From: Symsagittifera roscoffensis
Lineage: Eukaryota > Xenacoelomorpha > Acoela > Convolutidae
Length of the DNA stretch: 62,000 bases
Reading direction: 5' to 3'
Assembly (NCBI RefSeq): GCF_963678635.1
Contig: NC_087066.1
Coordinates: forward strand, 2,537,633-2,599,632
Under the pieces are notes generated by a model. It made no database searches, had not been told where the DNA came from, and was given only the letters and a program-made list of their open reading frames with translations. Positions within the stretch are counted from its first letter, which is position 1. Every line of letters starts with the position of its first letter. Both the position numbers and the translations under genes were made by a program. This document shows positions 28,401 through 40,300 of the stretch, piece after piece.

Positions 28401-29792
28401 TTCAACCTTTCAGAGAAATTTTCCTCTGCACAGAAACTTTCGACAGCTTTTCTTCCTTAAAAGCATTATCTCAAATTTGGCAGGCTAGTTTTCAAGAAAA
28501 TTCAACAGAGATTAAGCAGAGCTTCGCATCAATTGCAATACATCGCAAGCGCAACATTGCAAGCTGCAACACGAGGTTAAACTGTGCAATGGACAGACGC
28601 AAAATTTTGTGTCTGTACGTTCCTGGCTTCCAGAGACAAGTCTTTAAACATGTTAGCACTTTGTCGGAATAATCAAAGAAAATTAAAGAACAAAGGGAGC
28701 GTCCTTGTTGTGGAATCCGCTTACAATTCACAAAATACACAGTTTGGCCTCGTAAGGCTTAGTGAATATAAAATGAGACGGAAATAGCAACTTCGAAAGT
28801 TTTTTTAGGAAACAATGAAAGTATTTTCAGAAAAACAATCGAAAAACACAACCACCAGTATAAAATAAGCTTTTAGTTTTTACTGAGCTGAGTAAAAAAA
28901 AATGTCCCAAGAAACTGTTGTCATTAAAAAATTAGACCACTTAAGTTTTATAACTTTGAAATCTTGCAACAAAAACCAACTGAATTTTTCAAAAAATATA
29001 TAAACCAGAATATCAGCCGAAACCATTTCGGCCTTTTAAAGTTTCTCCGCGAGAAAAAAGAAACAGCAAAACCAAGGAGAAATACAGCGCACTGATATTA
29101 ATTTTACAAACTACAGGAATCAGTCAAAAACAGTAGCATTTATGATGGAAATTCCTGACAGCACAAGAAAATTGCCCGATGGGGCAACTAAGCCGCTAGA
29201 GCAAAAGCAGAAAAACGAAAGTCCAATTCAATTTTTTATGCTGGAAAAAACAAGGTCTGGTTGGGCCTCAAACCGCGGACCTTAGCGTATAAAAGCATGC
29301 CAGTTAACCTCTAGGTTAAATAATAAAGCAACTTCACAATTTCTTACAGATGTGTAAGAAAAATAGTTTACGGTTTACTGGTTTTTGCGATGGAATCCTT
29401 AATCTGAGACTTGGCAGCTAAGAAGGCTAACTTTTTTGCCCTTCTTGCAAAACAATCTTTTTAATGGTGACTTTTAGCTTCCGATTGAAAACATACGATA
29501 GAAAAATCTCATAGTTCATGAATAAGTTACAAAATTGCACTTTTATAGAAATACATTAACTTAAGCAGAGAGAAAATAACGTTATTCCTGGAGTCCATAA
29601 GGAAAATGTCATAAATTAAGAAAAGATAGATGCAATAAATAGACATTTTAACTTATTAAATATACTGCTTTGATACTGAGTTCTTTTTCGATGACTTTCA
29701 GTTGTACATGAACGTTTTGTCAGAATTATATTGTCTGACTTTCCTTTCCATGTCAGCAGATCTGATCACTAAACGATTGACTTCGTAGTTTT
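25460..29792. other. Intergenic region; no gene seen
   Basis: Between the start of the WDSUB1-like gene and the stop of the next minus-strand gene. A/T-rich with poly-A runs. It holds decayed SINE-like pieces: AGGCAAAGCGGAGATTCG near 26345, GTGGCAACTAAGCC near 26690, GCAGAGCTTCGCATC near 28516, and a tRNA-like head at 29240-29335. The promoter of the WDSUB1-like gene should lie just above 25459, but no specific element is evident. Confidence 0.5.
29240..29335 (-). repeat. tRNA-like SINE head (copy)
   Basis: On the minus strand AACCTAGAGGTTAACTGG (A-box-like) is followed about 35 nt later by GCGGTTTGAGGCC (B-box-like) and CAACCAGACC. Same arrangement as the copies at 32.2, 39.0 and 42.9 kb. 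A decayed Pol III promoter of a tRNA-derived SINE is the simplest reading. Confidence 0.5.
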
Positions 29793-30729
29793 TTATCGGA
29801 GCTTCGTAACTTTTGACCTGCTCTTCGCTCTCCTCTGTTCCAATATATTCGACAGCACAGAGTTACAATTCATGCTTAGAAGTCTCTGTTTGGACTTCTT
29901 GGACGGAGACTGTGAGGGTGAGTTGAAAGTCATGCTCAGTTGGAAGTCGGACAACATTCTATTCGGCTGTCGCTTCCTCTTACTCTTGTTCAATGATGAC
30001 ATGCTTGATCTGTAAGACATCTGACGCTCTGATTGACTTGAAGTATGATTGCCTTTAGATGATCTAGGAGATTGTTTACTACATACATTTAAACGTTTAC
30101 AAGTTGAGTCGATAGTTTTGGCAGTCTTTTTATTCAAGTTTTCGAGCTCCTTGTCATGTTGACACGACGATTTACGTTTGGTAGGCACTGCTTTGCGTGG
30201 CTTGCGGCAAGGAACAGATTTGATGGGCCCTTCTTTCACATAATTCTCCGGGTATTGTTTATTGCTCGATGGTTCTGTTTTGAACTCACCCATGTTTAAA
30301 AAGCCTTCATTCGGAACGAATAACGATGCATAGTCTAAATTCGCATCAATAGCCATGTCTAGATTGGAAAGTTCCTTGATTACGCAATCTTCATCTGTTG
30401 CGTCATCTGTTACATCAACATCTAGATCATCTTCTGAGTAAATATCAGTCACAACCATGACGTCACCATTTGTACAGACAGAGTCATCTGGCTCTGTTTT
30501 TACCCCAACCGACTCTGCGCATGAGTTGCCTGCTGGGTTGCGTTGATCCCACTCGTCCTTAATTGGATTCCGGAGTGACTTGGGGATGTAAAACGACTTG
30601 GGAATCATGGATATGATCTCTTCTGGCTCCTCTGTCAGTGTCATTATCTTGCGGTATTTGATCATTCGCAACCTCGTCGTCTCTTTCTTAAATTGTTCAC
30701 TTCTTTTTGGTCTTCCCCTCGATTGATAT
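29793..30729 (-). CDS. AT-hook gene, terminal exon
   Basis: Starts YQSRGRPKRSEQFKKET, continues MIKYRKIMTLTEEPEEIISM, acidic and Ser/Lys-rich parts, and ends SRSKVTKLR with a stop at 29793-29795. The tail contains PRKAVPTKRKSS and SKRKRQPNRM, likely nuclear-localisation clusters. Confidence 0.65.
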
Positions 30730-33616
30730 CTAAAGGCAAAAAACTATACACAGGCGAACATGTACTTGAAATATTTTCTTAATGTTTTTTTGCTGTTGCT
30801 GTTTTTTCTCTATATGAATGACTTGCCAAGCGTCTGTAGATAGATTAAGGCAGAACTGTTTGCCGATGATTGCACTTTGTATACAACAACTGAAACTGGA
30901 AATCATTAGGAGACTATTGATATAATACAATTTAAAAATTGATGTTTAGAGAAAGAATAAGCTCACCATAAACAAGGATAAACAGCCACCTTCTAATTTA
31001 AAATAAAAAGTTCTAACAAAAGATCCCATTAGTACTTAGGCCTAGTAAATGATTAAATATTGAACTTCAATCACACATGGATAAAACTTTGAAAAGGGGG
31101 CAACTTAATCTTGCTCGATGACTTATCAACTCAAATACTTTTTTGACACTACTGCTCTGCTCAGGATGTACAAAACATAGCTAACTGACAGCTGGAAAAG
31201 AGTAATGAACGCAAGTACACAGAAAAAAAAACACTGACTTTGTTGAAAAACATTCGAACTTCAAAGAAAAAAAATAGATGCCATTGCAGCTCTTTGAATT
31301 TCTAGAAAACTTTATCATTGGCGCTGTTTTGATAACCATAACCCATCTTGAGAAAACTAGATTAATAGGTAAAGTTTTTATTCCACTGGAAATCTGAAAA
31401 TTAAATTCCACTTTCGAAACTATCCGCGTTTTTTCGCGCCAATTTGACGTTCTTATTTGGAGAGTGCTATTAGGTTAGCCTTCGGATAAATTTTACTTGA
31501 AGTCCAAAATTCCAGATATATGTAAGTGCATTCATAAATGCATTAACATGTATGAATGCATATCTGTAGTTACAAGAGCATTTTAAGACTTTTTCCTGAA
31601 AAAAAAAGACTTTTTCCTGAACAAAAAAATCAATAGGCTCACTACTCTTAAACATACATTCAACCAATAAATCAATATAGTGTACTAATCTATGGAATAC
31701 CTAATAAGAAGGATCGTTAAGCACCAATAACACTTTGATTGTTAAACACCTGGAAAAATGAACTGTGCATTGATTTTCTTTTTTTTTCTTTTCATTCCTA
31801 AATTTTAAAGATTTTTTGCGGCCCTTCCTGAGTACTGTCTAACTGATCGAGCTTTTAAAAACAGAGGCGAATCAGAGCTTCGCATCACTTGCGATAACAC
31901 AGAGAAACATTCGGAGATTTTTAATGTTTTGTGCAAACCGAAGTAAAGCATTTAAATTATATCTACTAGCATTGACAGCAATTTCAGTCAAGGCCAGTAG
32001 AATTAGAAATTGCAGGAGTAAATGAAAGCAGAAAAAGTAACTTCAATAAACTGTATAGGTCATGAAAGTCTAAACTGTGGCAACTAGGTCGACAAAACAA
32101 GCAGACAAAAACAAGACAACAATTTTTTAGAAGCGGAATATTTGCCGTTAAAAAAAACAGGTCCTGGTCAGACTCAAACCAAGCTTTGCCGTCTCATGCA
32201 TATTCGCTACCTCCAAACTAAGTGTGTCGAAGACTCTTGGAAAATTGAAACCACTATAAACCAAGATACCGAAAGATTCAGATGATTCTGTTAAACAAGT
32301 TGTAAACCCGAAAAAAGTCTATAATCTGATTTGATAACGCTTGCTAATCGAAACGTAAAAAATGGCGAATAGCTTTTGCTTATGAAGATTCCACTCGCCA
32401 GGCTATAGCCCTTTTGGTATTCTCCCAAGCCGAACCAGATTGTGAAGACACAGTTTCATTGAATATATGGTTATAAGTTTCTGGCTTAAAAAAGGAAATT
32501 ATTATTAAAATTATTTTAATGAATTAACAAGTTATGTCCCATTGAGCATCTCTTTTCACAAATAAAAGGTACAATGCACATTCAAGCAAGAAATGACCAA
32601 AAAGCCACGAAAGTGCAAAGTTCATATTCTTTAAAAATATCTAAAATCTGATATTATAACCGGATGCTGAATCTGGTCATTTGCCGAGCAGGGCCAAAAC
32701 TTTGCCAAGGCTGCCTCTCAACGATCAAATGCTTGGACTACATATGAAAGCCCTTCAATGAGTGGTTATATTTCCTGTCATTTAAATAACTCAGAAACAT
32801 CGCAAGAGCAAAAAGTGCAGGGAAAAAGTGCCCATCTGCTACAACTCCACTTTTCCAGTTATCTTAACTCAATTTCGAGAAAATAGCATTTAAACTGATG
32901 CAATAATGACACAACAAAAAGCAAAGTGTTGAACTCACTGTCTAATTTTGATGATTCTGTTGCCATTCTCGTCTCTCTTAATCGGCTTCCCGTTCACAGT
33001 CCACTGCGCATCATCTCTCACTTGGGAAGCTCTTCTACTATCCCCCGGTTCCAGTTTGATTCCAAACAAGTCCTCTTCACGAGTTCGCAGCTCCTTCAAC
33101 ACTTCCATGTTGCACTCATCGTCGCCCACTTCGCTTTTCACTTCTTCCTTCACTCTAATTGGGCACATTTTCAGATTCTGTTTGCGTCTTCTATTCCCAC
33201 TCACCACTTTCAGAGTTCCCAACTCTTTCTCTACTTCTTCTTTCGTAAAGCCTCGTGTGAAACTACAGCCGTACTTGGCGTAACAATTTTGCTTCTCACA
33301 GTCGTGATCTGAGGCTCGCTCATGGTCGAAACAAATATTTTCTTCCGGCCTTGACGAAGCGGTATTCAAACTGTTGACATCATCACTCGTCTCAGAGATC
33401 TGCGCCTCTTGAGGAGTATGCTGGACAGCAGAAGTTATTCCTGATTCGGTTTGCAATTCATGACTTGGATGACCATATTGAGGATGACTGATGAGAGAGT
33501 AACAATGATCAAGTAGCAAAGTACAATTTTCCGCCCCATTTGTTTTACAGTTGCTCGCTAACTCTTCTTTCTTCTCAGACCGATTCACCCGAGATGATTC
33601 AACTATCTGTTGCATG
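29793..33616 (-). CDS. Unidentified nuclear-type gene with AT-hook-like motif (2 exons seen)
   Basis: Exons 33616-32939 and 30729-29793, intron 2,209 bp (donor ACA|GTGAGT, acceptor TTGCCTTTAG), phase-matched (CA|A). An ATG lies one base inside the first exon, but earlier exons are possible because the acceptor TTGGTTGTTTTAG precedes it. The joined protein (about 537 aa) is hydrophilic: CEKQNCYAKYGC, basic GNRRRKQNLK, repeated KxEP/KxEV motifs (VKEEVKSE, IKLEPGDS, VKTEPDDS, FKTEPSS) like SUMO-acceptor sites, NGKPIKRDENGNRIIKI, then SRGRPKRSEQFKKET (AT-hook core RGRPKR) spanning just past the splice, acidic SEDDLDVDVTDDATDED, and a basic Ser-rich tail. A chromatin-associated regulator is inferred; no family is recognised. 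Confidence 0.65.
30800..31010 (+). pseudogene. LINE reverse-transcriptase fragment
   Basis: The plus strand reads YMNDLPSV, then after a stop AELFADDCTLYTTTETGNH, then ETIDIIQ and INKDKQ. FADD is the catalytic RT motif of non-LTR retrotransposons, and the spacing to the N..K motif fits. Several stops; a short relic in the intron of the AT-hook gene, on the opposite strand. Confidence 0.7.
31198..31400. repeat. MITE-like repeat (partial copy 2)
   Basis: Begins AAGAGTAATGAACGCA, as at 1233, and shares the interior GCAGCTCTTTGAATTTCTAG and TTGAGAAAACTAGATTAATA. The right inverted end is missing. Confidence 0.45.
31860..32250 (-). repeat. SINE-like repeat, fairly complete copy
   Basis: Minus strand order: tRNA-like head (TTAGTTTGGAGGTAGCG ... 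GGTTTGAGTCTGACCAGGA), body with GTCGACCTAGTTGCCAC near 32085, and a tail near 31865 (GCGAAGCTCTGATTCGCCTC). Head-body-tail order is shared with the copy at 42.7-43.0 kb. Confidence 0.5.
32939..33616 (-). CDS. AT-hook gene, upstream exon
   Basis: Begins C-ATG right after a polypyrimidine acceptor and encodes MQQIVESSRVNRSEKKEE to NGNRIIKIR plus two bases. It contains a His/Cys patch (DHERASDHDCEKQNCYAKYG) and two KxE SUMO-like sites. Donor GTGAGTT at 32938. Confidence 0.65.
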
Positions 33617-33689
33617 CTAAAACAACCAAAAAACAATTTGAAAACAGGCAACGCACGGAAACATAAAAATTATGGACTTAATTGCAAAA

Positions 33690-33942
33690 AAAATTAACTT
33701 CCGAATTTCGAAGTAAAAAAATAGATGGCCTTAAAACTCTTTGAATTTCTAGAACAATTTAAGGTTGTTTTTTTTTGTCTGATAAAATAGGTCCAATTTG
33801 AAAAAAAACTGGCTTAACAGTCAAACCGCGAAAAACCATAATTGAGCGAGAACAAGCTTTCAGACTTTTTCCAAAAAACAAAAAAAAAACAAAAAAAAGA
33901 CGAAAGACCTATATAAGAGTACTCACTACGTTCATGACTCTT
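33690..33942. repeat. MITE-like repeat (partial copy 3)
   Basis: Contains ATAGATGGCCTTAAAACTCT and GACCTATATAAGAGTACTCA and ends GTTCATGACTCTT (one mismatch to the right end of copy 1). The left inverted end was not found. Confidence 0.45.
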
Positions 33943-34108
33943 AAAAAAACCGAGTTAAGTAAAGTCTCAAGATTTACTTTAGTTTTTTATTGATTTTTTT
34001 CTAGCTTAAAGAACGAACAGGGTCCGCAGGTATACGGGATGACTCAACCTTGACAAGAAGCTTACGTGACCTGGCAGAGATGCCAAAACTAATATTCAAT
34101 CAACATAC

Positions 34109-34385
34109 CAAGTACCAGTTTTAGATGAGGCTTAAAGAACCACCAAATCACCTCATGCATTAACGTTCCTGCTACAGCTTTTATGGAACTATCATTAAGA
34201 GTAAACTTGAAGTGACGAGATAGAATAGGATAATATGTGTGGACTGACAGTGTGTTGACTCTAGGCAGGAAGTGTCTCAATTTGGAGAGTGTCTCCTCCC
34301 CCCTCAGCATCAACATCATCTTCTCCCTCCACTCCCCACCCTTGACACGCCACTGCTCCACACCATTCCCACCTCCTGCTGCAGT
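34109..34385 (-). CDS. Unidentified gene, exon C
   Basis: Acceptor GTAACTAG before 34385; donor either TTG|GTATGT (end 34109) or GAG|GTGATT (end about 34156). Encodes TAAGGGNGVEQWRVKGGEWR, LRHFLPRVNTLSVHTYYPIL and HEVIWWFFKPHLKLVL. Confidence 0.55.
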
Positions 34386-37300
34386 CTAGTTACAAACAGA
34401 ACCACTGGATGATTTCCAGAAAATCCAGATAAAGACAAAGAAAAAGAATCGGAGCTAACCGTTTGACAGCAGTATTATTTTGAACTGAATCGTCGACACC
34501 AAATTAAAAGCTAGAAAATTAGGAGACGGGTAAACAGACATAGTGAAATTGAATGAAAAAGCAGGTACACAGACAGACAGGCTTAAGTTGGCCCCCAAAA
34601 AAATTACTGAAAAATTATTGAACCTGCGGAAAATTAATTGAAAAATTTTCTTAAGTGTTGCAATATATGATATAGCTTAAACATGAAAAAATTATTTCGT
34701 TAATTATGCAAAATTATTATACTTAGGCATGGGAGATAGCTGTCACTCGCATTTAAATATAGTATAGATAGATAGATATAGATAGATAGATGTTTAAGAA
34801 GTTACACAGATCGAAGCTGCACTTCAGAAACACTAGCGAAAACACGGCAACAATGCAGCTTTATAAAATGAAAAAAGAAAAGACTCGAAATTGAATAACT
34901 ATGGTGCGTATTGTTAAACTTGCGACCTCGAGATTTGGATTCTCACTCAGTGCCCTCTCGGTCCCGGACGCTTAAATATCGCAAACAATAACTATCGACA
35001 AACGCTTATCTAGTGTTCAAAAAATTTTCTAAAAAAAACGGTCTAAAAATCATAACTTTGGTTTTTCCGAGGGCCCAGACATATTCGTTACCTCTACGCC
35101 AAGTTGGTCGGGAAATCTTAGAACTTTCAAATTATTATGAACCAAGATACAAGTTATTCTGTTAAACAAGTTGTTCACTCGGAAAAAGTCTATATTCCGG
35201 CTTGATAATGCTTGCTAATGGCAAACGAAATTACTGTATTGATTTTGATTCAAATAGCTTTTTTCGGTTTAATTGAACAATAAGAGATGGATCAACTATG
35301 TTAACTTATTTTTAATCTAATGTCAAAGCACATGCTAATAACAAGATGTAAAGGTGCCCCAAAAGTGGCACCACTATTTGCGACTTAAATTAGAAAAAAA
35401 GAGTCACAGTGTCACACCACGCTCACAAAAATTGGCTAGTGTAATCAGCTTAATGGTTTTAAAGTTTTTATGATAACACTCATCCAATTAAAAAAATTGG
35501 ATCAAAAAATACTTGTTAATTCCGCTGGCTATTCTGAAGGTTTGCATCTAAAAATTTGAAACTAGAAATATTTCGCGTTTCAGTCGCGTAATCATTTGCG
35601 TATTGTTATTAACAGAAAACTCTATACAAGTAAGAAGAAAAATAAATTAGCAGTAAGAACTAACATAAACAAGTGGTACAAAAAACAATATCGCCTAAAA
35701 AAAATAAAAAAGAAAAAGGCAAAGAAAAAATTTCAGAAGATAAAAATAGCGTGCATTGATCCTAGGAAACTTTTGACGGAGCGCTTTGCTCTGACAGTAA
35801 ATAAACCGGTCGAAGTAAGAACCAACTAAAAATGCGCTGAATAAAATAACAACCCAAAAAGTTACATCATATGAATGAATTTGCTTAAGTTTCGTAACTG
35901 TTACATAACTACTACATAACACTTACGTATTTTCGGCAGTTTTATAACCACGTTTGCTCTGCCCACAGCTCCAGAATGACTATTAAATATTGAGATAGAG
36001 CGATATGAGATCAATTCCGGAAAAAAAATCCCAAAAAGAGTCACCAATATCAAAAAAGAATTTAAATGCCAATTAAAAAGCGGCCACCAAACCGACAATA
36101 CTTGATAACATGCACATTGAGTCAAAAAAAGTTGAGACATAATTGTCATAATTTTGAGCGAAAAACTGAGCCAAATCTTGTGCAATCGAAATTTGTATTT
36201 TGAAACTTTTAGTCCGCAACCACGTCCTTGATAACTAAAAATGATAATAATCAAACTTTGCCCTTCAAACGGAATAAATTAAAATAGCAGCCCATAAAAC
36301 ATAGGCCTAAATCAATTTAATCGGAATGAAATAAAAATGTAAAAACATCAAAACTCGAGTTGGTGAATTGACAAAATAATAGGACAATAGTCAATCATAT
36401 TGAGAACTGTTTTAAAACCATGCTTTGGAAATGAAGTCGACAAAATAGGCAAACAAACGAAAGTCCGACTTTTAAACGTTTTTTACACGGAGGCGAAGTT
36501 GCACCTCACATACACAAGCAAAAATATGACCGATAACGCTACTGGGAAAAACTGAATGACTAAAACTTTGAGTCTACAAAATTTTTCAAGTGAAAGTCTG
36601 GTTCCTTACTACCAGAAACGCTCTCGCAAGTAGTTTTTTTAATGTCTGATGAAAGTATGAAAAAAACGCATTTTTTATTTTTTAGGCAAGTACTATGTTT
36701 GCGCTAAAATGGGCCTTTAAAATTTTTAGAGCTAGTCAGCGAGAATTGCCTGTCTTTAAAAATACCAAGTAAACCCTTTGCAAAAAATGACAGGATCCCA
36801 TTCGTCACACCTCCTCGGCAAGCTGCTACACATGAATTTATTTACGTGTGAGTAGGGTTGGAATCTGTGGTCTCTCATCAGCTGTGCGTGAATGAGTGCA
36901 GTCCATGCAGAGTGGTCGAAGTCTGTTCTGGCAGCTGGACAGATGTGGTGGTGCAGCCAGTTCACTATACTGCCCACTGAGCGCATCCTGTCCAAGTGTG
37001 ACTCCACTGACAGGAACAGTATCAGGTCCAGAGGCAGGGAACAGGAAGACACAGCTGTTCTGTAGGATCCACGTGACAACGGAGCCTGTCAAATAAATGA
37101 AAAAAACCAATAACAACAAAGGAATTTATTACCCCAGGGGGATTACATGCAATTACAAAATATAAAAAGGATAGACCATGGCTGTACCAGTTGCAGAGAA
37201 CGTTCCGATCACAAAAATTTAAGAAACAAATTTAAAAAAAACGAATGAAACAATTTCGATATTTATTTTTCTGATTTTACTGCCAAGTCTTTTTTTTAAT

Positions 37301-40300
37301 AGGGTGACTGAATTAGGTGGAAAAAAATGACTAGATGAGTTGAGTTTTTAGGTCTAACTCATAGAGTAATTTCGGATAGGGTACACCGTCTACTCGTCAC
37401 GCTATCTTATTTTCGGCCGGATAGATTCGTGCAACTTCTTAGTAATACCGATCCTAATCTTACTCTTATATCTACTAGTCTCAGGGTGTTTAACTAGTCT
37501 CTGCTAGGCTCAATAGATCTAGAGTCCACTGGCTTATTGCGATTGCTAAAGTTCTTTTGGAAAGGTAACTAATTTCTAAGTTAAATTCAAATCTCTCTGG
37601 TGCTGAAATTACAAGTAATTTCAGCACTTACAAATAAGTGGTTTGTTAGTTAGATGGATCATGATTGGTTAATATTAAATATTTTATAGTGATAAAATAT
37701 CTAAATTATGACCAATAATAAAATATAGTTTAGATCAGGTTCCATAGAAGTTATCGTAGCTAAAATAACGCTTGTAGCCAAAATGAACAGGAAATCAGTC
37801 ATGTTCATCTATATTCATCAGGTTTCGCCTAGCTTAGACTGAAAATTCACATAAATTTTTCTCGACACTAAAAGAAAATTTCAAAATCTGAACTAGGACT
37901 AAAAATGCTTTGAAATGATACCACACTTGACCGCTACGAGCTTTCTTGAGGCAGAAAAAACCGACCCGAATTCAAAGTCCCTTTCCACTCTTCGAGTCGT
38001 CGCAACAATGAAAACATAATGACAAATTTCAGAAACTATATGACAAATCCGAAATACTGCAGACAACCAAACAGCGCGGATTGTTTACATTAGATGCCTT
38101 ACAACATTCAGATACAGCAGGTGAAAATTTAGAAGGAAATTACAAATTTAGCAGGAAATTAGAAAAAATGAAAATAAGAGTAGCTAAACTACAGAACAAC
38201 TTTCAATTATATTAATGACTGAAAAACCCATGCAATGAGAAACAACTGCTTGAAAAACCTACCAAATAATTCAAGTTACATATGAAAAAAAAACGAAAAA
38301 GCAGCCGAAAGTAATTAGAACAAATGCAAATCCGAAACATTGTTTCAAAAAATAAAGTTGAAAACAAACTACCTTTAAAAATACTATAAGGTTGTTGTAT
38401 TTGAACATTAAACAATTTGAGCATGTCAGCTTGTACGATCTGGTTTGACTGAAAAAGTGTTGTAAGTACGTTGTAAGTTTTACGTGCAGTTTGTACGTTG
38501 TAAGTTATACGTGCGGTTAGTGTAGTAAATTTCACGAGCGAAAGAGTAAGCAAACTGGCTTACGGAAAAGCTGCTCTCGCAAGTGAAAACAAGACAAATA
38601 AAAAAATCATAAAATAATGACGAAAAAATTTAAATTCGTATGTCTCGCAAAAAATATATTTTACGGCAAAATGGCTCACAAGACATTTAAAAACTAAATT
38701 AGCAACGGAGCAGAATATGCAAAAAGCGGAAACAAAGCCGACAATCCTTCAGCTGAAACTAGTTGAGCCGAGAAAAACTTGGAAAAGTATGAAGTCCCCC
38801 CTAAAACTAATCAACAATACTTGCAACTACATTGAAACTTGTTTAAAACACCAGAGAGAAAATCCGACAAAATCTGAAAGAATCTGAATCTAGAACCTGA
38901 TCAAATTTGGCCAAATCAATTTAAGCGGAAAAATTCAAGCCGGGACATACTGAAAAAAAAAGGTTCAGCCGGGACTCAAACTCCAGCCCTTCTGAAAAGA
39001 GACCGCATAACCTCCAAGCAAAGTGTGAAGGACCATCGAGGGAGCGTCCGTTGTTAGGCTTCAATTAATTATAAGCTATTTCAATTCTTATAGATTTGTA
39101 AGAAAAGTTGTTTACGGAGAAAAAGTCTAGCTTCCGATTACAATGCAGTTGCTCTCGTAGCTTCCGATTACAATGCACTTGCGCTCGTAAGTATAATTGA
39201 CAACAAATAATATTTTAGGAAAAAGATTCATTTAAGAAGCTGGAATAGACTTATGAAGCCGCATGTAAAAAACAAGTTGCATTTGTATGTCGCACTGGTC
39301 CTATTGATTTTTCGTATTTTTCATGATAATTTTTTGATTATCATTGGGTGGCGGCTCACTTGTCTGAAGAATTTTTTGCCAGGATATGTTTAAACATAGG
39401 CAAAGTTGTACTTCACAAACACGAGAGGCAAAGTTGTACTTCGCAAACACGAGCGAGAAAACGGCTGTCATAGCCATGACTTATGTTACCTTGACTTTTA
39501 ACTTCAAAGACTTTTACGTTCGAGAACTAAATTTGAGAGTTTTTATATTGATGGAAATTTACGCAGTTTGCCCACATTTTGACAACGTGACTTTTTCAAA
39601 ACACAACACAGCAAAAAGTGAGCACTGGAGCATGGAGGTCAACTGTACCATTCGTTTATAATTTTCAGGTAAACTATTAAGAAATGAACCTCAGAATTAA
39701 GCAATTACTTGAATGTCATGTTTTAAAACAGGTTTTAGACATTTAGAACTAACTCTAATTCTTTTCCTTTATTTTTGGTGAGCTCTACACTGACCAGACA
39801 ACACGAAAAAGAAAGAACAAAAGAGTTTGAAAAACAGTAATTTGAAGTCCAAAGAAAGAAGGATTGAAGACGAAATAAAATCCGCTTTGATAATTTAATA
39901 AAACTAATGTAACCATGCAAATGGACAAAAAAGTTACAGTTTGTTGGCGCCAAACATGACATTTAAGTAATTGGATAATTCTGAGGTTAATTTCTTAAAA
40001 ATAGTTTACCTGAAAATTGTAAACGAAAGGTACAGTTGACCTCCATGCTCCAGTGCTCACTTTTTTGTTGTATTTTGATGAAGTCACGTTGTCAAAAGGT
40101 GGGTAAACCGCGTAAACTTCCATCAATATAAAAACTCTCAAATCTAGTTCTCGAACGTAAAAGTCTTTGAAAATAAAAAACAATAAAGGTCAAGGTAACT
40201 TAAGTCATGGCTATTACAACGGCAAAAGAAAGCTCTAAAAGGGTTAAGAAAGAGAAAAAATTTAAGTAATAAATCGAATCCCGCTCTCAGGATTAAGAGT

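Noticed and set aside
35596-35829. Lys-rich 77-codon plus-strand frame
   Set aside because: Composition follows from A-rich DNA; no splice or domain evidence, and it lies inside an intron of a minus-strand gene.
39386-40183. Two similar small proteins (FKDFYVREL...) on opposite strands as a gene pair
   Set aside because: They are the two arms of one inverted repeat; no independent coding evidence.
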